The translations under genes were made by a program, and so were the position numbers. DNA of 64,000 nt from Trachythela sp. YZ-2020 (lineage: Eukaryota; Cnidaria; Anthozoa; Malacalcyonacea; Clavulariidae), in contig JADLSH010000236.1 in NCBI GenBank assembly GCA_016169945.1, positions 5,194,001 through 5,258,000 on the forward strand, read 5' to 3'. Below are positions 30,383-40,571 of the stretch, one piece after another. Each line of letters opens with the position of its first letter. Position 1 is the first letter of the stretch. Under the pieces are notes generated by a model that was not told where the DNA came from, did no database searches, and saw only the letters and a program-made list of their open reading frames with translations.

Positions 30383-33363
30383 GTACTGATAGACATCCGC
30401 GTAATGGTCGTTGTCGCCGTGCTCGTACTCATAACCCTTCAAACTGTGTCTGCGTGTCTGTACATAGAACTAACTTAAATTCAGATTCTCATACAAAATT
30501 CCTACGTTTCGCCAATGTAAATGCGAGATCTCTTAAAAACAAAACAGCCGAAATCGTTGATCATGTTTTGAGTAACAATATTGATGTGTGTATTGTGACA
30601 GAGACCTGGTTAAAAGACGTTGACACTGTTAGCATAGCCGCGCTTTCTCCCCCTGGTTACTCTTTTAAAAACCTTCCTAGACAATCTAACAGAATGGGTG
30701 GAGGCACTGGTATTATGTTTAATACCAATTTTAAAGTTACTTTAATTGACGGAGGTGAAAAACGATCTTTTGAATACTCTGAATGGAACTTGACTTTACT
30801 CAACCGTACGATTAAAACATTAGCAGTCTATCGTCCACCTTATTCACAAACTCACCCTGTTTCTTCAGGCGTTTTCTTCGAAGAATTCTCCAACTTACTT
30901 GAGAGCATTGTTATGTGTACAGAAGTATTAGTAATCTCCGGTGACTTTAATTTTCATCTCGATGACCCGTCTGATACTGACGCGAAAACATTTACTGATT
31001 TATTGGAAACTTTTGGCTTATTACAACATGTTACTGTACCAACTCACTCGTCTGGGCATACCCTGGATCTTCTAATTTCGAGATCGTCCAATGACATTAA
31101 TATCCACCTAGTCAAGACTACTTTCTTTTTGTCAGATCATTGTTTTGTTGAATGCAACCTCTCTTTTCCTCGCCCGAATTTTGTGACAAAGGAAATTCAG
31201 TTTCGTAAGACAAATCATTTGAATCTTCAGGCCTTCAAAGCTGACATCACTGATTCCAAACTGTGTAATGACCCATGCTCCAATCTAGATGATCTGGTGA
31301 AACATTATGATAATACGCTATCACATATTTTGGAGAAACATGCCCCTTTACAAAGAAAGGTAGTGGTTGTCAGACCAAGAGTGCCATGGTTCAGTGAAGA
31401 ACTTAAACGTATTAAGGCCAAACGCAGAAAACTGGAGAAAGTAATGCTACGATCAAATTGCCAAAATGATAAAGACGCTTATCGCCAAGCGCGTAACAAG
31501 TATGCTGCCAGTTTGAAAAATGCTAGACACAAATACTATTCTGATCTTATCGATCAATGTTCGGGAGACTCAAGAAAACTTTTTAAGGTTGTGTCTTCAC
31601 TTTGCAACACACCTCAAGAAAACTCCTTGCCTCCACATGATGATTCACGTAAACTGGCTGATGAGTTCGGAAAATATTTCTGTCGAAAGATTGAGCTAAT
31701 TAGAAATGACATTGAAAACGTTGTAGTAGACCCACCATTAGTAGATTATCGTTTACCTGATATCAAATTAGATTCATTTAAGCTCCTGTCAGAAGAAGAA
31801 GTCCATAACATAATCATGAAGTCGTCGAATGCAACATGTAACCTTGATCCTATTCCAACATGGTTGCTGAAATTATGTGCCAGTGAGTTAACACCTGTCA
31901 TTATGAAAATGATCAACTTGTCGTTAAGTGAAGGTCACGTCCCAGAAGCATGGAAAGTTGCCATTCTTATTCCAATTCTAAAAAAATACGGTCTTGATCT
32001 AGTCTTTGAGAACTTCAGGCCCGTCAGTAACCTGTCATTCGTTTCTAAAGCTACGGAAAAAGCAGTTGTTAGCCAGTTATTTGAGCATTGTGCTGATAAT
32101 GCTCCTCTTCCTAACAACCAATCGTCATATCGTCAATTCCACTCTACCGAAACGGCTCTCCTAAGAGTCCACAATGATATCCTTATGAACATGGACCAAC
32201 AGAAAGTAACTCTTTTAGTGCTCTTGGATTTGAGTGCCGCCTTTGACACCATTGATCATGAAATTCTGACGGATATATTGAAGTTAGAATTTGGTGTGAT
32301 CGGAAATGCCTTAAAGTGGATTAAGTCGTTTCTCTCCTGTAGAAAGCAGCGTATTAATATTAAGCAAAAGTTTTCCGCCAATTTTCCGCTGAACTGTGGA
32401 GTTCCACAAGGAAGCTGTCTTGGACCGGTCCTTTTCCTATTATACGTGTCTCAACTGTTCCAGATTATTAACAGGCATCTACCTTCTTCCCATGGGTATG
32501 CAGATGACACTCAACTTTATTTATCTTTCCGTCCTGAGTCACCCGTTGTCCAAGATCAAGCTATTCAAACTATTAATAATTGCATCGTCGAAGTTCGTGC
32601 TTGGTTAGTTTCACATAAATTAATGTTTAATGACACTAAAACGGAATTCTTGATAATTGGAACTCGCCAGCAGCTGTCTAAGGTTACAATCGACTCGATT
32701 GAAGTTGGTGATGCTGATATAAAACCTGTACAAGAAGTCCGAAATTTAGGTTCGTGGTTTGACGAACATATGTCTATGAATGTCCATGTGGGCAAGGTTT
32801 GCAGCAAAGCATTTAGGGGCTTGTACAACATTCGACAAATAAGGAAGTTCCTCTCCATCGAATCAACTAAAACGCTCGTACATGCCTTTGTGACGTCACA
32901 CTTGGACTACTGCAATTCTCTCCTGGTCGGCATTCCCCAATACCAACTTCAGCGTCTTCAACGAGTTCTCAATGCCGCTGCTAGAGTGACGTGTCTTATA
33001 CCAAGATGCGCTCATATTACCCCTGTCCTGATGCACCTTCACTGGCTGCCTGTTAAGTTTCGTGTTGATTTTAAAATTGCACTCCTGGTATATAAAGCTC
33101 TCCATGGGATGGCGCCAGGCTACATTATGGAACTGTTGTTAGAAAAACCGAACTGCTGTTACCAACTGAGATCTGATGATCAGGGACTACTTTTTATCCC
33201 AAAAACTAGAGCCAAGACTCTTGGTGATCGAGCATTTGTGCATGCAGCTCCGTCAATTTGGAACATGCTACCTTATGGTATTAGAAATAGTAAAACAATT
33301 GACTGTTTTAAATCTCAATTAAAGACTTTCCTTTTTAAGAAAGCTTTCGATTCTAACTTTTAG
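30337..33363 (+). CDS. LINE 2 ORF2, endonuclease-reverse transcriptase, intact
   Basis: About 970 aa from the GTG/Val region at 30454. No Met-initiated start precedes the endonuclease, and the frame stays open upstream past the ORF1 stop, to at least 30340. Endonuclease: FANVNARSLKNK, VTETWLKD, VISGDFNFHLDD, LDLLISR and SDHCFVE. RT: FRPVSNLSFVSKATEKAV, SSYRQFHSTETALL, LLDLSAAFDTIDH, CGVPQGSCLGPVLF, and YADDTQLYL (catalytic Asp pair). C-terminal: LPVKFRVDFKIALLVYKALHG and PSIWNMLPYGIR. All expected blocks are present, so the protein may be functional. Expression may use frameshifting or reinitiation from ORF1. Confidence 0.9.
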   Translation, partial: SIPPSIDVSTNNRILSTDRHPRNGRCRRARTHNPSNCVCVSVHRTNLNSDSHTKFLRFANVNARSLKNKTAEIVDHVLSNNIDVCIVTETWLKDVDTVSIAALSPPGYSFKNLPRQSNRMGGGTGIMFNTNFKVTLIDGGEKRSFEYSEWNLTLLNRTIKTLAVYRPPYSQTHPVSSGVFFEEFSNLLESIVMCTEVLVISGDFNFHLDDPSDTDAKTFTDLLETFGLLQHVTVPTHSSGHTLDLLISRSSNDINIHLVKTTFFLSDHCFVECNLSFPRPNFVTKEIQFRKTNHLNLQAFKADITDSKLCNDPCSNLDDLVKHYDNTLSHILEKHAPLQRKVVVVRPRVPWFSEELKRIKAKRRKLEKVMLRSNCQNDKDAYRQARNKYAASLKNARHKYYSDLIDQCSGDSRKLFKVVSSLCNTPQENSLPPHDDSRKLADEFGKYFCRKIELIRNDIENVVVDPPLVDYRLPDIKLDSFKLLSEEEVHNIIMKSSNATCNLDPIPTWLLKLCASELTPVIMKMINLSLSEGHVPEAWKVAILIPILKKYGLDLVFENFRPVSNLSFVSKATEKAVVSQLFEHCADNAPLPNNQSSYRQFHSTETALLRVHNDILMNMDQQKVTLLVLLDLSAAFDTIDHEILTDILKLEFGVIGNALKWIKSFLSCRKQRINIKQKFSANFPLNCGVPQGSCLGPVLFLLYVSQLFQIINRHLPSSHGYADDTQLYLSFRPESPVVQDQAIQTINNCIVEVRAWLVSHKLMFNDTKTEFLIIGTRQQLSKVTIDSIEVGDADIKPVQEVRNLGSWFDEHMSMNVHVGKVCSKAFRGLYNIRQIRKFLSIESTKTLVHAFVTSHLDYCNSLLVGIPQYQLQRLQRVLNAAARVTCLIPRCAHITPVLMHLHWLPVKFRVDFKIALLVYKALHGMAPGYIMELLLEKPNCCYQLRSDDQGLLFIPKTRAKTLGDRAFVHAAPSIWNMLPYGIRNSKTIDCFKSQLKTFLFKKAFDSNF
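30343..30349 (+). promoter_or_regulatory. Candidate -1 frameshift heptamer C CCC CCT
   Basis: In the ORF1 reading frame the bases fall as C|CCC|CCT, the X XXY YYZ register of programmed -1 frameshifting. The -1 frame is the ORF2 frame and is open from here onward. It lies 30 bases before the ORF1 stop. An all-C heptamer is not a typical efficient eukaryotic site, so this is a hypothesis. Confidence 0.3.
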
Positions 33364-33495
33364 ATTTATAGACACTTATACCTTAATTCTTAATATTTTA
33401 GCTGCTTGTATATAGTAGAACTTCATTGTTGTAAAGCGCTTTGGAATATTTTATATAATTTAAGCGCTGTATAAATCTTTATATATATATATATA

Positions 33496-33650
33496 TATAC
33501 AGTAGCGTAGTATATAGGGTAGTAAGCGTAGTAGAGTATACTTGATTAATATAATATACATGCATGCAGTAGCGTAGTAAGCGTAGTTAGCGTAGTATAA
33601 GTGAAGTGAAGTGAAGTATATATATAGAGTATAGAATATAGTTGATTAAT
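33496..33650 (+). repeat. Degenerate inner end of the left minisatellite
   Basis: Decaying units (agtagcgtagtatatagggt, gaagtgaagtgaagtatata) marking the edge of the array. Mirrored at about 51770-51900 in the right arm. Confidence 0.8.
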
Positions 33651-35512
33651 ATATGCCTAATATCACAGTAGGCAGTAGCGTATAGTTAGCGTAGTATAGA
33701 ATAGTGGGTAACGGCATAGTTGATTAATAAAACTATATTCTAGTGTAGTTAGCGTAGTTGATTAATATTAAAATAATATTATGATTGTGGAAGCGTAATT
33801 AGCGTAGTATATATATGTTTTTGTGGTCCTTTTTATGTTCATAGCCATAGGGAATTTACTTTTTGTGTTCTGTATTTTTTTATATTCTGTTATGTGCAAA
33901 CTTTTTGTAATATCGTCTTCATTTTATACTTAGTAATTTATACTAAAAATTATTGCAGTCTTTTCATTGACATTGTACTTGGGCAATGTACTTGCGTTTT
34001 ATATTTCTAATGATATAATGATATAATATTATAATTTATATAATTCTCTATACATAATATAGCGATAAATTTACACCTGAAATCATGAGAAAGATCACAC
34101 AATTTCTTCCTCTCCTATTAGCATAGCCTCAATAAATCATATCATCTGCATGGTTGTCATCGAGCCCGGCGAGGTTTAATTTATCACCAAATTATTTTGG
34201 ATACTTAGACGCACTTGCGTTGGCGCCTCAGGTTTATCACCATTTAATAAGATCAGTATTTTGTTGGTTTTAGTTATCATTCAAGGTTACGCTACTGATA
34301 TAACTTTTTAGGGCTCCCACTTGTAAGCCCAACCTACTCTGGTCAAAATGTTACATAAAATAGTTACGTCATCAGTTATGTTGGGCTGTAACTCGTGCAG
34401 TAATGACAAGAAATTGTGAAAAAATTATAGAGAATACATGAAATACAAGTGTATAGATTCCTACACCGGCAAGATAGTTAAAATTGCGTAACGTAACCCC
34501 TCAAATGAAACAAAGCAGTGATTCCTGCAAGAAAATATAACCATTCATCAATAACTCATCTTTAAGACCTTATAATGCGCTAAATGCCGCTTGAAGAAAA
34601 AGTTTTAAACTCTTCGATATGTGACATTAACTCTTCGATATGTGACATTACTTCGCAAGTCTGGCAAATTTCCTTGCATGCAACACTTCAATTACGGACA
34701 ATTCGGAATTTTGTTTCAAAAACCGCGAATTCGCTTTTGTCTTACTTGCATGCGCGTAAAAATAGAAGAAATAATGAGTAATAATATAGATTATACACAC
34801 TGTCACTGATACTGTATATAAATCAAAGTACTTAAGTACATGCAAGCAGTGAACCAATCTCATATCTCGAGACGAGAATTATAGAATATAGATATATATA
34901 GATTATAGTTCACTTTATAAACTGTATGTAAACCTAAAATTTATGTACTTCTCTTATCTGTATGCTTGCAAGCGTTTATTGATTATTGGTGTCGATTCAT
35001 TAACAAACTTAGCATGTCCTCACTTTATCATATGTAAATGCCGAATCGAAAGGGAACACAACTCACATGTAAGTTTCCGCAACGAAGGGAACAGAACTCA
35101 CAAGTTTCCGCAACGACAACCGATCAACGTGTCATGCAGACAGTCACGCAATCTCATCAACACGTTATACTTGCTCTCCTTATTTTCCATCTACCATGAC
35201 AAAGTTTGCATGTGCCTAGCCTTAGTCTTAGAACACCTAGGCAAACCTTCATTTCGATTATATTTGGGAATTCAAATCGCTACAGTGCGATGGCGATGAC
35301 TTGCGACATGTGTTCTCAATTGAACGGGCAGCTTTTGTAATTTGTGACTTGTTCACGATCATCACGCAATCATTATAGTCTATACAGTGGATTATTATTA
35401 TAGATCACCACGCAAGGAAAGTAACTTAAACAAATGCAGTAAAAATATGAAAACTAATAATGTATTATAATATAATTATGAATTTATTATACAATAATGT
35501 ATTTCAACTTAC
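33651..35512. other. Noncoding part of the left arm
   Basis: Mirrored at 49920-51780. The open frames in this stretch occur in both arms because the arms are copies, but they lack Met-initiated conserved domains and lie on both strands. I see no further exon of the CxC5 gene here. Confidence 0.5.
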
Positions 35513-36419
35513 ATAAGAGACGGTAACCATCTGTATAATCTTTTCTCCATATATACAACATTTGTCACTTCAATGAGATCATCGGCAGCAACTGTCGTCT
35601 CAGAATAGTACGAAGCAACCCCTTTTCCGTCAGCTATCATTGAGCGACCATAAGAGACTTTGCAATCTTTACATCGAAGCATTAGTTTCGTGCATGGTCT
35701 AGGGCCAGTGATTGTGTACAAAGTACAACTGCTTGGGGTATTTGGAGCCAGGGACGTAGCCAGGGGGGGAGCCGAGGGAGCCGCGGCTCCCCCCCTTTGG
35801 TAATATTTAGTGCTAATACTTACTGCAAAACCAGGAATTATGCCCCACATATAGCCACAACTACCTTTAATCCCCACAGGGCTCCCCCCCTTTGAAAGCT
35901 CTGGCTACGTCCCTGTTTGGAGCTGACAAAACGGCGCCGCAACGAATGCAGTCCTCCACAGGAGGAGCAATGAAGCGACCAAAATTTAATTTCTCTCTTT
36001 TGCTGAGAGCGCATAAGGCCTCCTCGAAATCGGCAGAATAATTCCCCACAAAAGGGCAATCAGGCGCAAATTCTTCCAGAAAAGAAACGATCTCTTCAAC
36101 CAACATCACGGAAAATCGCTCAGGACACAAGAAATTGATTATAGTAAAGATAATGTTACATCTACTGTTCTTGTATTTTGCATAGGATTTAGGTACATAA
36201 CAAAATCCACATAATCCCGTCTAGTCCGTACATGAACGCGAGCAAGCCAACAACGTCGAAATTTACATGCTTGTTTAAACGCCTTACAGTCTCCGTCAAA
36301 TTCTTTAAATTAAGTTTACTTTTAAAAACATTTATCTCGTTTAAAAATTATTTTCTCTCTTGGATTTCTCGCAAAATGGCTTCAGCAGAAAAGTCGACTC
36401 TTGCCTTTTTCGACGCCAT
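35513..36419 (-). pseudogene. Broken CxC5 cysteine-cluster gene, left-arm copy
   Basis: Mirror copy of 49013-49919. On the - strand: ATG at 36419, MASKKARVDFSAEAILRE, an in-frame TAA after codon 23, then continued coding-like sequence (LTETVRRLNKHVNFDVVG). The second block, from about 36118 to 35513, encodes SVMLVEEIVSFLEEFAPDC, then a DCIRCG knuckle, an RCKDCKVSYG knuckle and VVYMEKRLYRWLPSL. It ends at a gtaagt donor. A hAT MITE (35749-35915) interrupts it between the two Cys pairs. It differs from the right copy by single bases (Lys for Gly in the ALSK(R/G)EKLNF segment). See the right copy for the domain argument. Confidence 0.72.
35749..35915. mobile_element. hAT MITE inside the left CxC5 gene
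   Basis: A 167-base element, cagggacgtagccag to ctggctacgtccctg, with an 8-bp target duplication tttggagc at 35741-35748 and 35916-35923. Identical in position to 49517-49683. Confidence 0.92.
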
Positions 36420-36461
36420 GCTTTATATGTGCGTGTTTAATTATATTATAGTATAATTGCA

Positions 36462-36650
36462 CGGAAAACAGCCCTCCTGCGGCTACTACGCTAACTACGC
36501 GTAGTAAGATGCTTTACCGTGCATGTTAATATAGCCTTACGTGTTTACATATGGACTGTCATAGTCGAGCGTGTTTTATATTAGAATTGCACGGAAATAC
36601 AGGACCTCCTGCAGCTACTACGCTAACTACGCGTAGTAAGACCGTAGTGG
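36462..36650 (-). promoter_or_regulatory. Tandem promoter-like segment upstream of the left CxC5 gene
   Basis: Two copies of a block of about 55 bases with ctactacgctaactacgcg and attgcacggaaa, lying 43-230 bases upstream of the CxC5 ATG. Each contains the palindrome ACTACGCGTAGT. Its half-site TACTACGC is also the core word of the arm's minisatellite. Function is inferred from position only. Confidence 0.45.
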
Positions 36651-36694
36651 CAAAAATATTGTTCATAAAATAAGCCACGCATGCTCTATGGTGG

Positions 36695-37076
36695 CCTATG
36701 TTTAACACTTTTGATGGTTTCAAAATAGCACCCAATATTTAGCGCTATAAAGGGTGTAAATTTAGCACTTTCGCTGATGAAAGAGGTGCTATTTAGGACC
36801 CAAAAAAGGTGTCAAAATAGCACCCCATTATTTAGCACTATAAAGGGTGTAAATTTAGCACTTTCGCTGATGAAAGAGGTGCTATTTTTTTGCCCAAAAA
36901 AGGTGTTAAAATTTCGGGTGCTGAATTAGCACTTTAAAATTGACACCCAACTTAACGGTGCTATATTGGCACCCAAATCGGTGCTAAAATAGAACTTTAT
37001 ATTTAACACCACCTCCTGGTGTCAATTTAGCACCTATACAGGTGCTATTTTAACACCCTCAAATTAACAGTATGCG
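36695..37076. repeat. Cluster of complementary GGTGCTA / TAGCACC words
   Basis: About 380 bases made of ggtgctattt, aaatagcacc, gtgtcaaaat and ttaacacc words in both orientations, including an exact doubling of about 90 bases (aaagggtgtaaatttagcac). A second cluster with the same vocabulary is at 56885-57125. Confidence 0.75.
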
Positions 37077-37142
37077 ATGGGTAATAGTCGTGTGCCTTTA
37101 TAAATTCTCGCCCCAGAGGCCTTTTGGCTTGCCACTTGCCAG

Positions 37143-38031
37143 CAAGGGCGTCAATCCTGGGGGGGGGGGGACGAATCCACCCCACTTTTTGGGCAGAGGG
37201 GGATCAATATGTAATTATCCTCCCCACTTTTGCTTATACGACATGTTCTGATCATCAGAATTGTGTAAAGTCTTCCCCCAAAGTGCATGAAATGGCGTTT
37301 CAGAGACTCTAGATTTCAAAAATTTTCTGGGGGAGCATGATCCTATACCCTCTAGTGCCCTTGTGTTTTCGGCACTCGATACCTGCGCATTCCTGCTAGC
37401 GGCATGGGGCCTCAATAGACAGTTTTGGTTTTGGCTGGCCCTTTTACTGCCCTTTCGTCGGGCAAAACATACCCACACCCCTAACATGGCTGCCCCCCCA
37501 ATAATCTCCTCATTTTACTTCCACGATTTTGGTTCTTTTCATACTATATACATTTTCTTTCAGAGCCAACTACAATCAACTTATCTGTAATACTTTCTCC
37601 TTACTTTGCCATTGTGTGTATATCAATAGGAACAAAATCAATTCATTGATGCTTGTAATTGTACACGAAACGAATGTTATTTCAAAACTTGGGGATGAGG
37701 TTGTAAAAAGTTTAAAATTGTGTTAATTCTTATATGTAAAAATTTCACAACTATTACGAAAATCCCTCTCAGGAAACACGGAAAATGCACTTCTGCGACT
37801 TTGAAAATGCAAAATTATCCTGGGAGAGCATGCCCCCAGACCCCTCTAGGTTACTCCCCTACAACAATTTGCTTCCGACGGCACTGCCTAACGCTTAGAC
37901 CCAAGTTACATTTCCGTCGAGAAGTGTCTATAAATGATGCGGAAATGCCCTGAAAACATATGTGTTACATGCCTCCATAACTATCAGAAGGCTCCATCCC
38001 CCCCACTTTTTGAGATGGATTTTCGCCCTTG
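37143..38031. mobile_element. hAT-type element, TIR CAAGGGCG, perfect 8-bp target duplication
   Basis: Ends caagggcgtcaatcc and attttcgcccttg, flanked on both sides by cttgccag (37135-37142, 38032-38039). It shares most of its sequence with the shorter copy at 58196-58642 (cccacttttgcttatacgac, aatggcgtttca, ggcactcgatacctgcgcat). No transposase is seen. The extra internal 440 bases relative to the other copy are unassigned. Confidence 0.88.
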
Positions 38032-38308
38032 CTTGCCAGTCAAGGATCGAACTAAACTTAGGCACAGCATTTTGCGAAAGTTTTATATCTGAAGCCTGTA
38101 GAGATATTTTTATCATATATGCACAGAAAAAGAGCAGAATACCATAAGGATACCATGGCATTGCATCAACACTCACAGATGAAAACATTGTCTATGTAAC
38201 TTTCATGTTTGTCAAGAGCATTTGACAGGTTTCAATCTGATTAGGGAATCGCGTTCAACAAGCATCATGCTGCTTGGCTGACCTATTAACTGAAACCATA
38301 CTGAAACC

Positions 38309-40362
38309 AGGCTCATACCTAGCGGACGCGTGACCTGCATGATAAATCCAAGATGGCCGCCATTCAGGGCAAAAAGACTATAAACTCTACGGGGAAATCC
38401 ATATTTTTTGCATTTTGCGTCGTCCCAGTGTTTCGAATCCACTTCGATCAAACTTTTTTGGCAATAACTACTTATCGTGAAGGTTTTAGACGCAAACTGG
38501 ACAGCTGGGGATGAATTGATGTAAACATATCGCTCGCCGAAATTTGTACGAAATCGTCACTTGGTCAGTTCGAGTGAATTACTCTGGTTTAGAGTATTTT
38601 ATAAAGGAAATTTGTAGTTTTCAAGGCCAAAGACGTATACCTTGAAGGCTTTGGATGCAGAATGGACCGTTTGGGATGAATGATATTAAAATATCGCTCG
38701 CCGAAGCTTGACATGAAAATGTCACTTGCTCAGCTCGAGTCATTTACTGCAGACAAGTACTTTAAATGTACTTGGTTTAATACATTTAGTCATTAGATAT
38801 TTTGAGGAATATTCGGAACATTACTTAGAGGATGAAAGCAGTATTTAAAAGTTAAGTCCATAGTTAACTGACGTCAAATATCACACAAACATGGTACGGT
38901 ATTTCAAGGATGGAAATATTAAATATTAAAACATTTATGAAGATGCAATGCAGCCTATTTGAACTCACTTAATGAAATGGCAGGCAGCATTACTCATGAA
39001 AGGAAGAATTCTGATCATTATATTGATTAGGCATTTCCCGGGGAGATCATGAGACCAGACTGGGTAATATATGGCAGATTTCAACAAGGAAAAATTTATG
39101 CAGCAGGGAAAAATTCAAGTGTGTAGTGTGCAAAATTGTGGCAAGTGCACTGCAAATTTGAGTGTTGTTTCTGATTTTCAGTATTGTTTTAAAACATTTA
39201 ACTTAACATTTAACAATACAGTAACAGTGTGCAACCTGTTCATGTACTGAAAAATATCAAGTATGCATCGGCCAGACTTTCCATGGTGGTCGTGAAATAT
39301 AAACCTCTATAAAATAAATTCTGTTCATTAAACTTAACAGTTTCACGTATGCTTGAATGAAATCCGTACATTGTTATACTAATATTAATTATCATTTCTA
39401 TAGTAAAAATATATTAATCCTTCAAGTAATTAATGGCAAATTTTCCTACTTTGTTGAACCTCAATAAAACTAACATGAAGTTTTCTTGCGTGTCCAAAAC
39501 TAAATTTCTTGACATGTCATCTAGTGAGAATGAATGTCCAGATTAACAATATGTTAGTGTTTTCTATTTATGGTTCTTTTTAACACGACATTTAGTAAGC
39601 TATATTTTCCAAGGCTGCCCAGGGGGGGAATTGCTCGATGGGCCCAGATTTAAGTGAGCCCCAAAAATACTACAAAACGAAAAAAAACTGGGGAAAGAAG
39701 TCAGAGGGTTGTAAGAGGTGGGGGAGGGATCATAATCTCATTTTCCATTCCCAATTTTAATTGCTATTTTTATTGCTTTTTCGTAATCCCAGTCGTCTCA
39801 GCAAGTAAAGCCTGTTACAGACATTACTTTTATCCTCTAAGTAATGTTCCGAATATTCCTCAAAATATCTAATGACTAAATGTATTAAACCAAGAACATT
39901 TAAAGTACTTGTCTGCAGTAAATGACTCGAGCTATAAAGCAAGTGACATTTTCATGTCAAGCTTCGGCGAGCGATATTTTAATATAATTCATCCCAAACG
40001 GTCCATTCTGCATCCAAAGCCTTCAAGGTATACGTCTTTGGCCTTGAAAACCACAAATTTCCTTTATAAAATACTCTAAACCAGAGTAATTCACTCGAAC
40101 TGACCAAGTGACGATTTCGTACAAATTTCGGCGAGCGATATGTTTACATCAATTCATCCCCAGCTGTCCAGTTTGCGTCTAAAACCTTCACGATAAGTAG
40201 TTATTGCCAAAAAAGTTTGATCGAAGTGGATTCGAAACACTGGGACGACGCAAAATGCAAAAAATATGGATTTCCCCGTAGAGTTTATAGTCTTTTTGCC
40301 CTGAATGGCGGCCATCTTGGATTTATCATGCAGGTCACGCGTCCGCTACGTATGAGCAGTGA
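38309..40362. mobile_element. Element with about 530-bp terminal inverted repeats
   Basis: Starts gctcatacctagcggacgcg and ends with the near complement cgcgtccgctacgtatgagc. The arms 38309-38836 and 39835-40362 are near-identical; the middle kilobase is AT-rich without a coding frame. Arm-internal frames are mirror shadows. No clear target duplication. Non-autonomous, superfamily unknown. Confidence 0.85.
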
Positions 40363-40571
40363 ACTCCTCTGAGTGAACTCGGTATGAGTCAGCAATCTAG
40401 GTTTCCTAATTTAAAAAAAGATCCTAATTTATGTAGCTGGGCCAGCTGGCAAAATTCTCAATTTTTGATTGACAGATAGACCCACAATGCAATTTCACAG
40501 GATCCACAATGCAATTTCACAGGACCCAAAATGCAATGCGCGAGATTAATATAAAATAAGGCGACTGCACT

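Larger units (their letters stand above)
28943..33495 (+). mobile_element. LINE 2: full-length L2-type retrotransposon, both ORFs open
   Basis: About 4.5 kb, inserted in the minisatellite at ttaatataa/tatacag; the empty site is in the right arm between 51931 and 51932. The 5' UTR repeats tctatttgcttgaatac three times (28947-29030). The 3' UTR carries tgtaaagcgctttgga and aagcgctgtataaat, the hairpin-forming tail typical of the L2 clade, and ends in (TA)n. No target duplication can be distinguished from the TA-rich target. Absent from the right arm. Confidence 0.9.
20674..36683 (+). repeat. Left arm of the giant inverted repeat
   Basis: Reverse complement of 48749-54796. The outer end is tttacaattttctaat at 20674, the inner end ccacgcatg at 36683. 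The arm is 16.0 kb here because of two LINEs (24212-28541, 28943-33495) and about 1 kb of extra minisatellite; without them it equals the 6.0-kb right arm. Sampled non-satellite stretches differ by only isolated bases (for example one Lys/Gly codon in the CxC5 exon, one 3-base indel near 35310). Order from outside inward: 0.6 kb unique, minisatellite, about 1.9 kb noncoding, broken CxC5 gene, duplicated promoter-like segment. Confidence 0.92.

Noticed and set aside
36232..36456. 74-codon frame repeated in both arms (mirror at 48976-49200)
   Set aside because: It is antisense to the first block of the CxC5 gene.
38212..38451. 79-codon frame near the end of the 530-bp TIR
   Set aside because: Partly duplicated in the opposite arm, no domain; a shadow of the inverted repeat.
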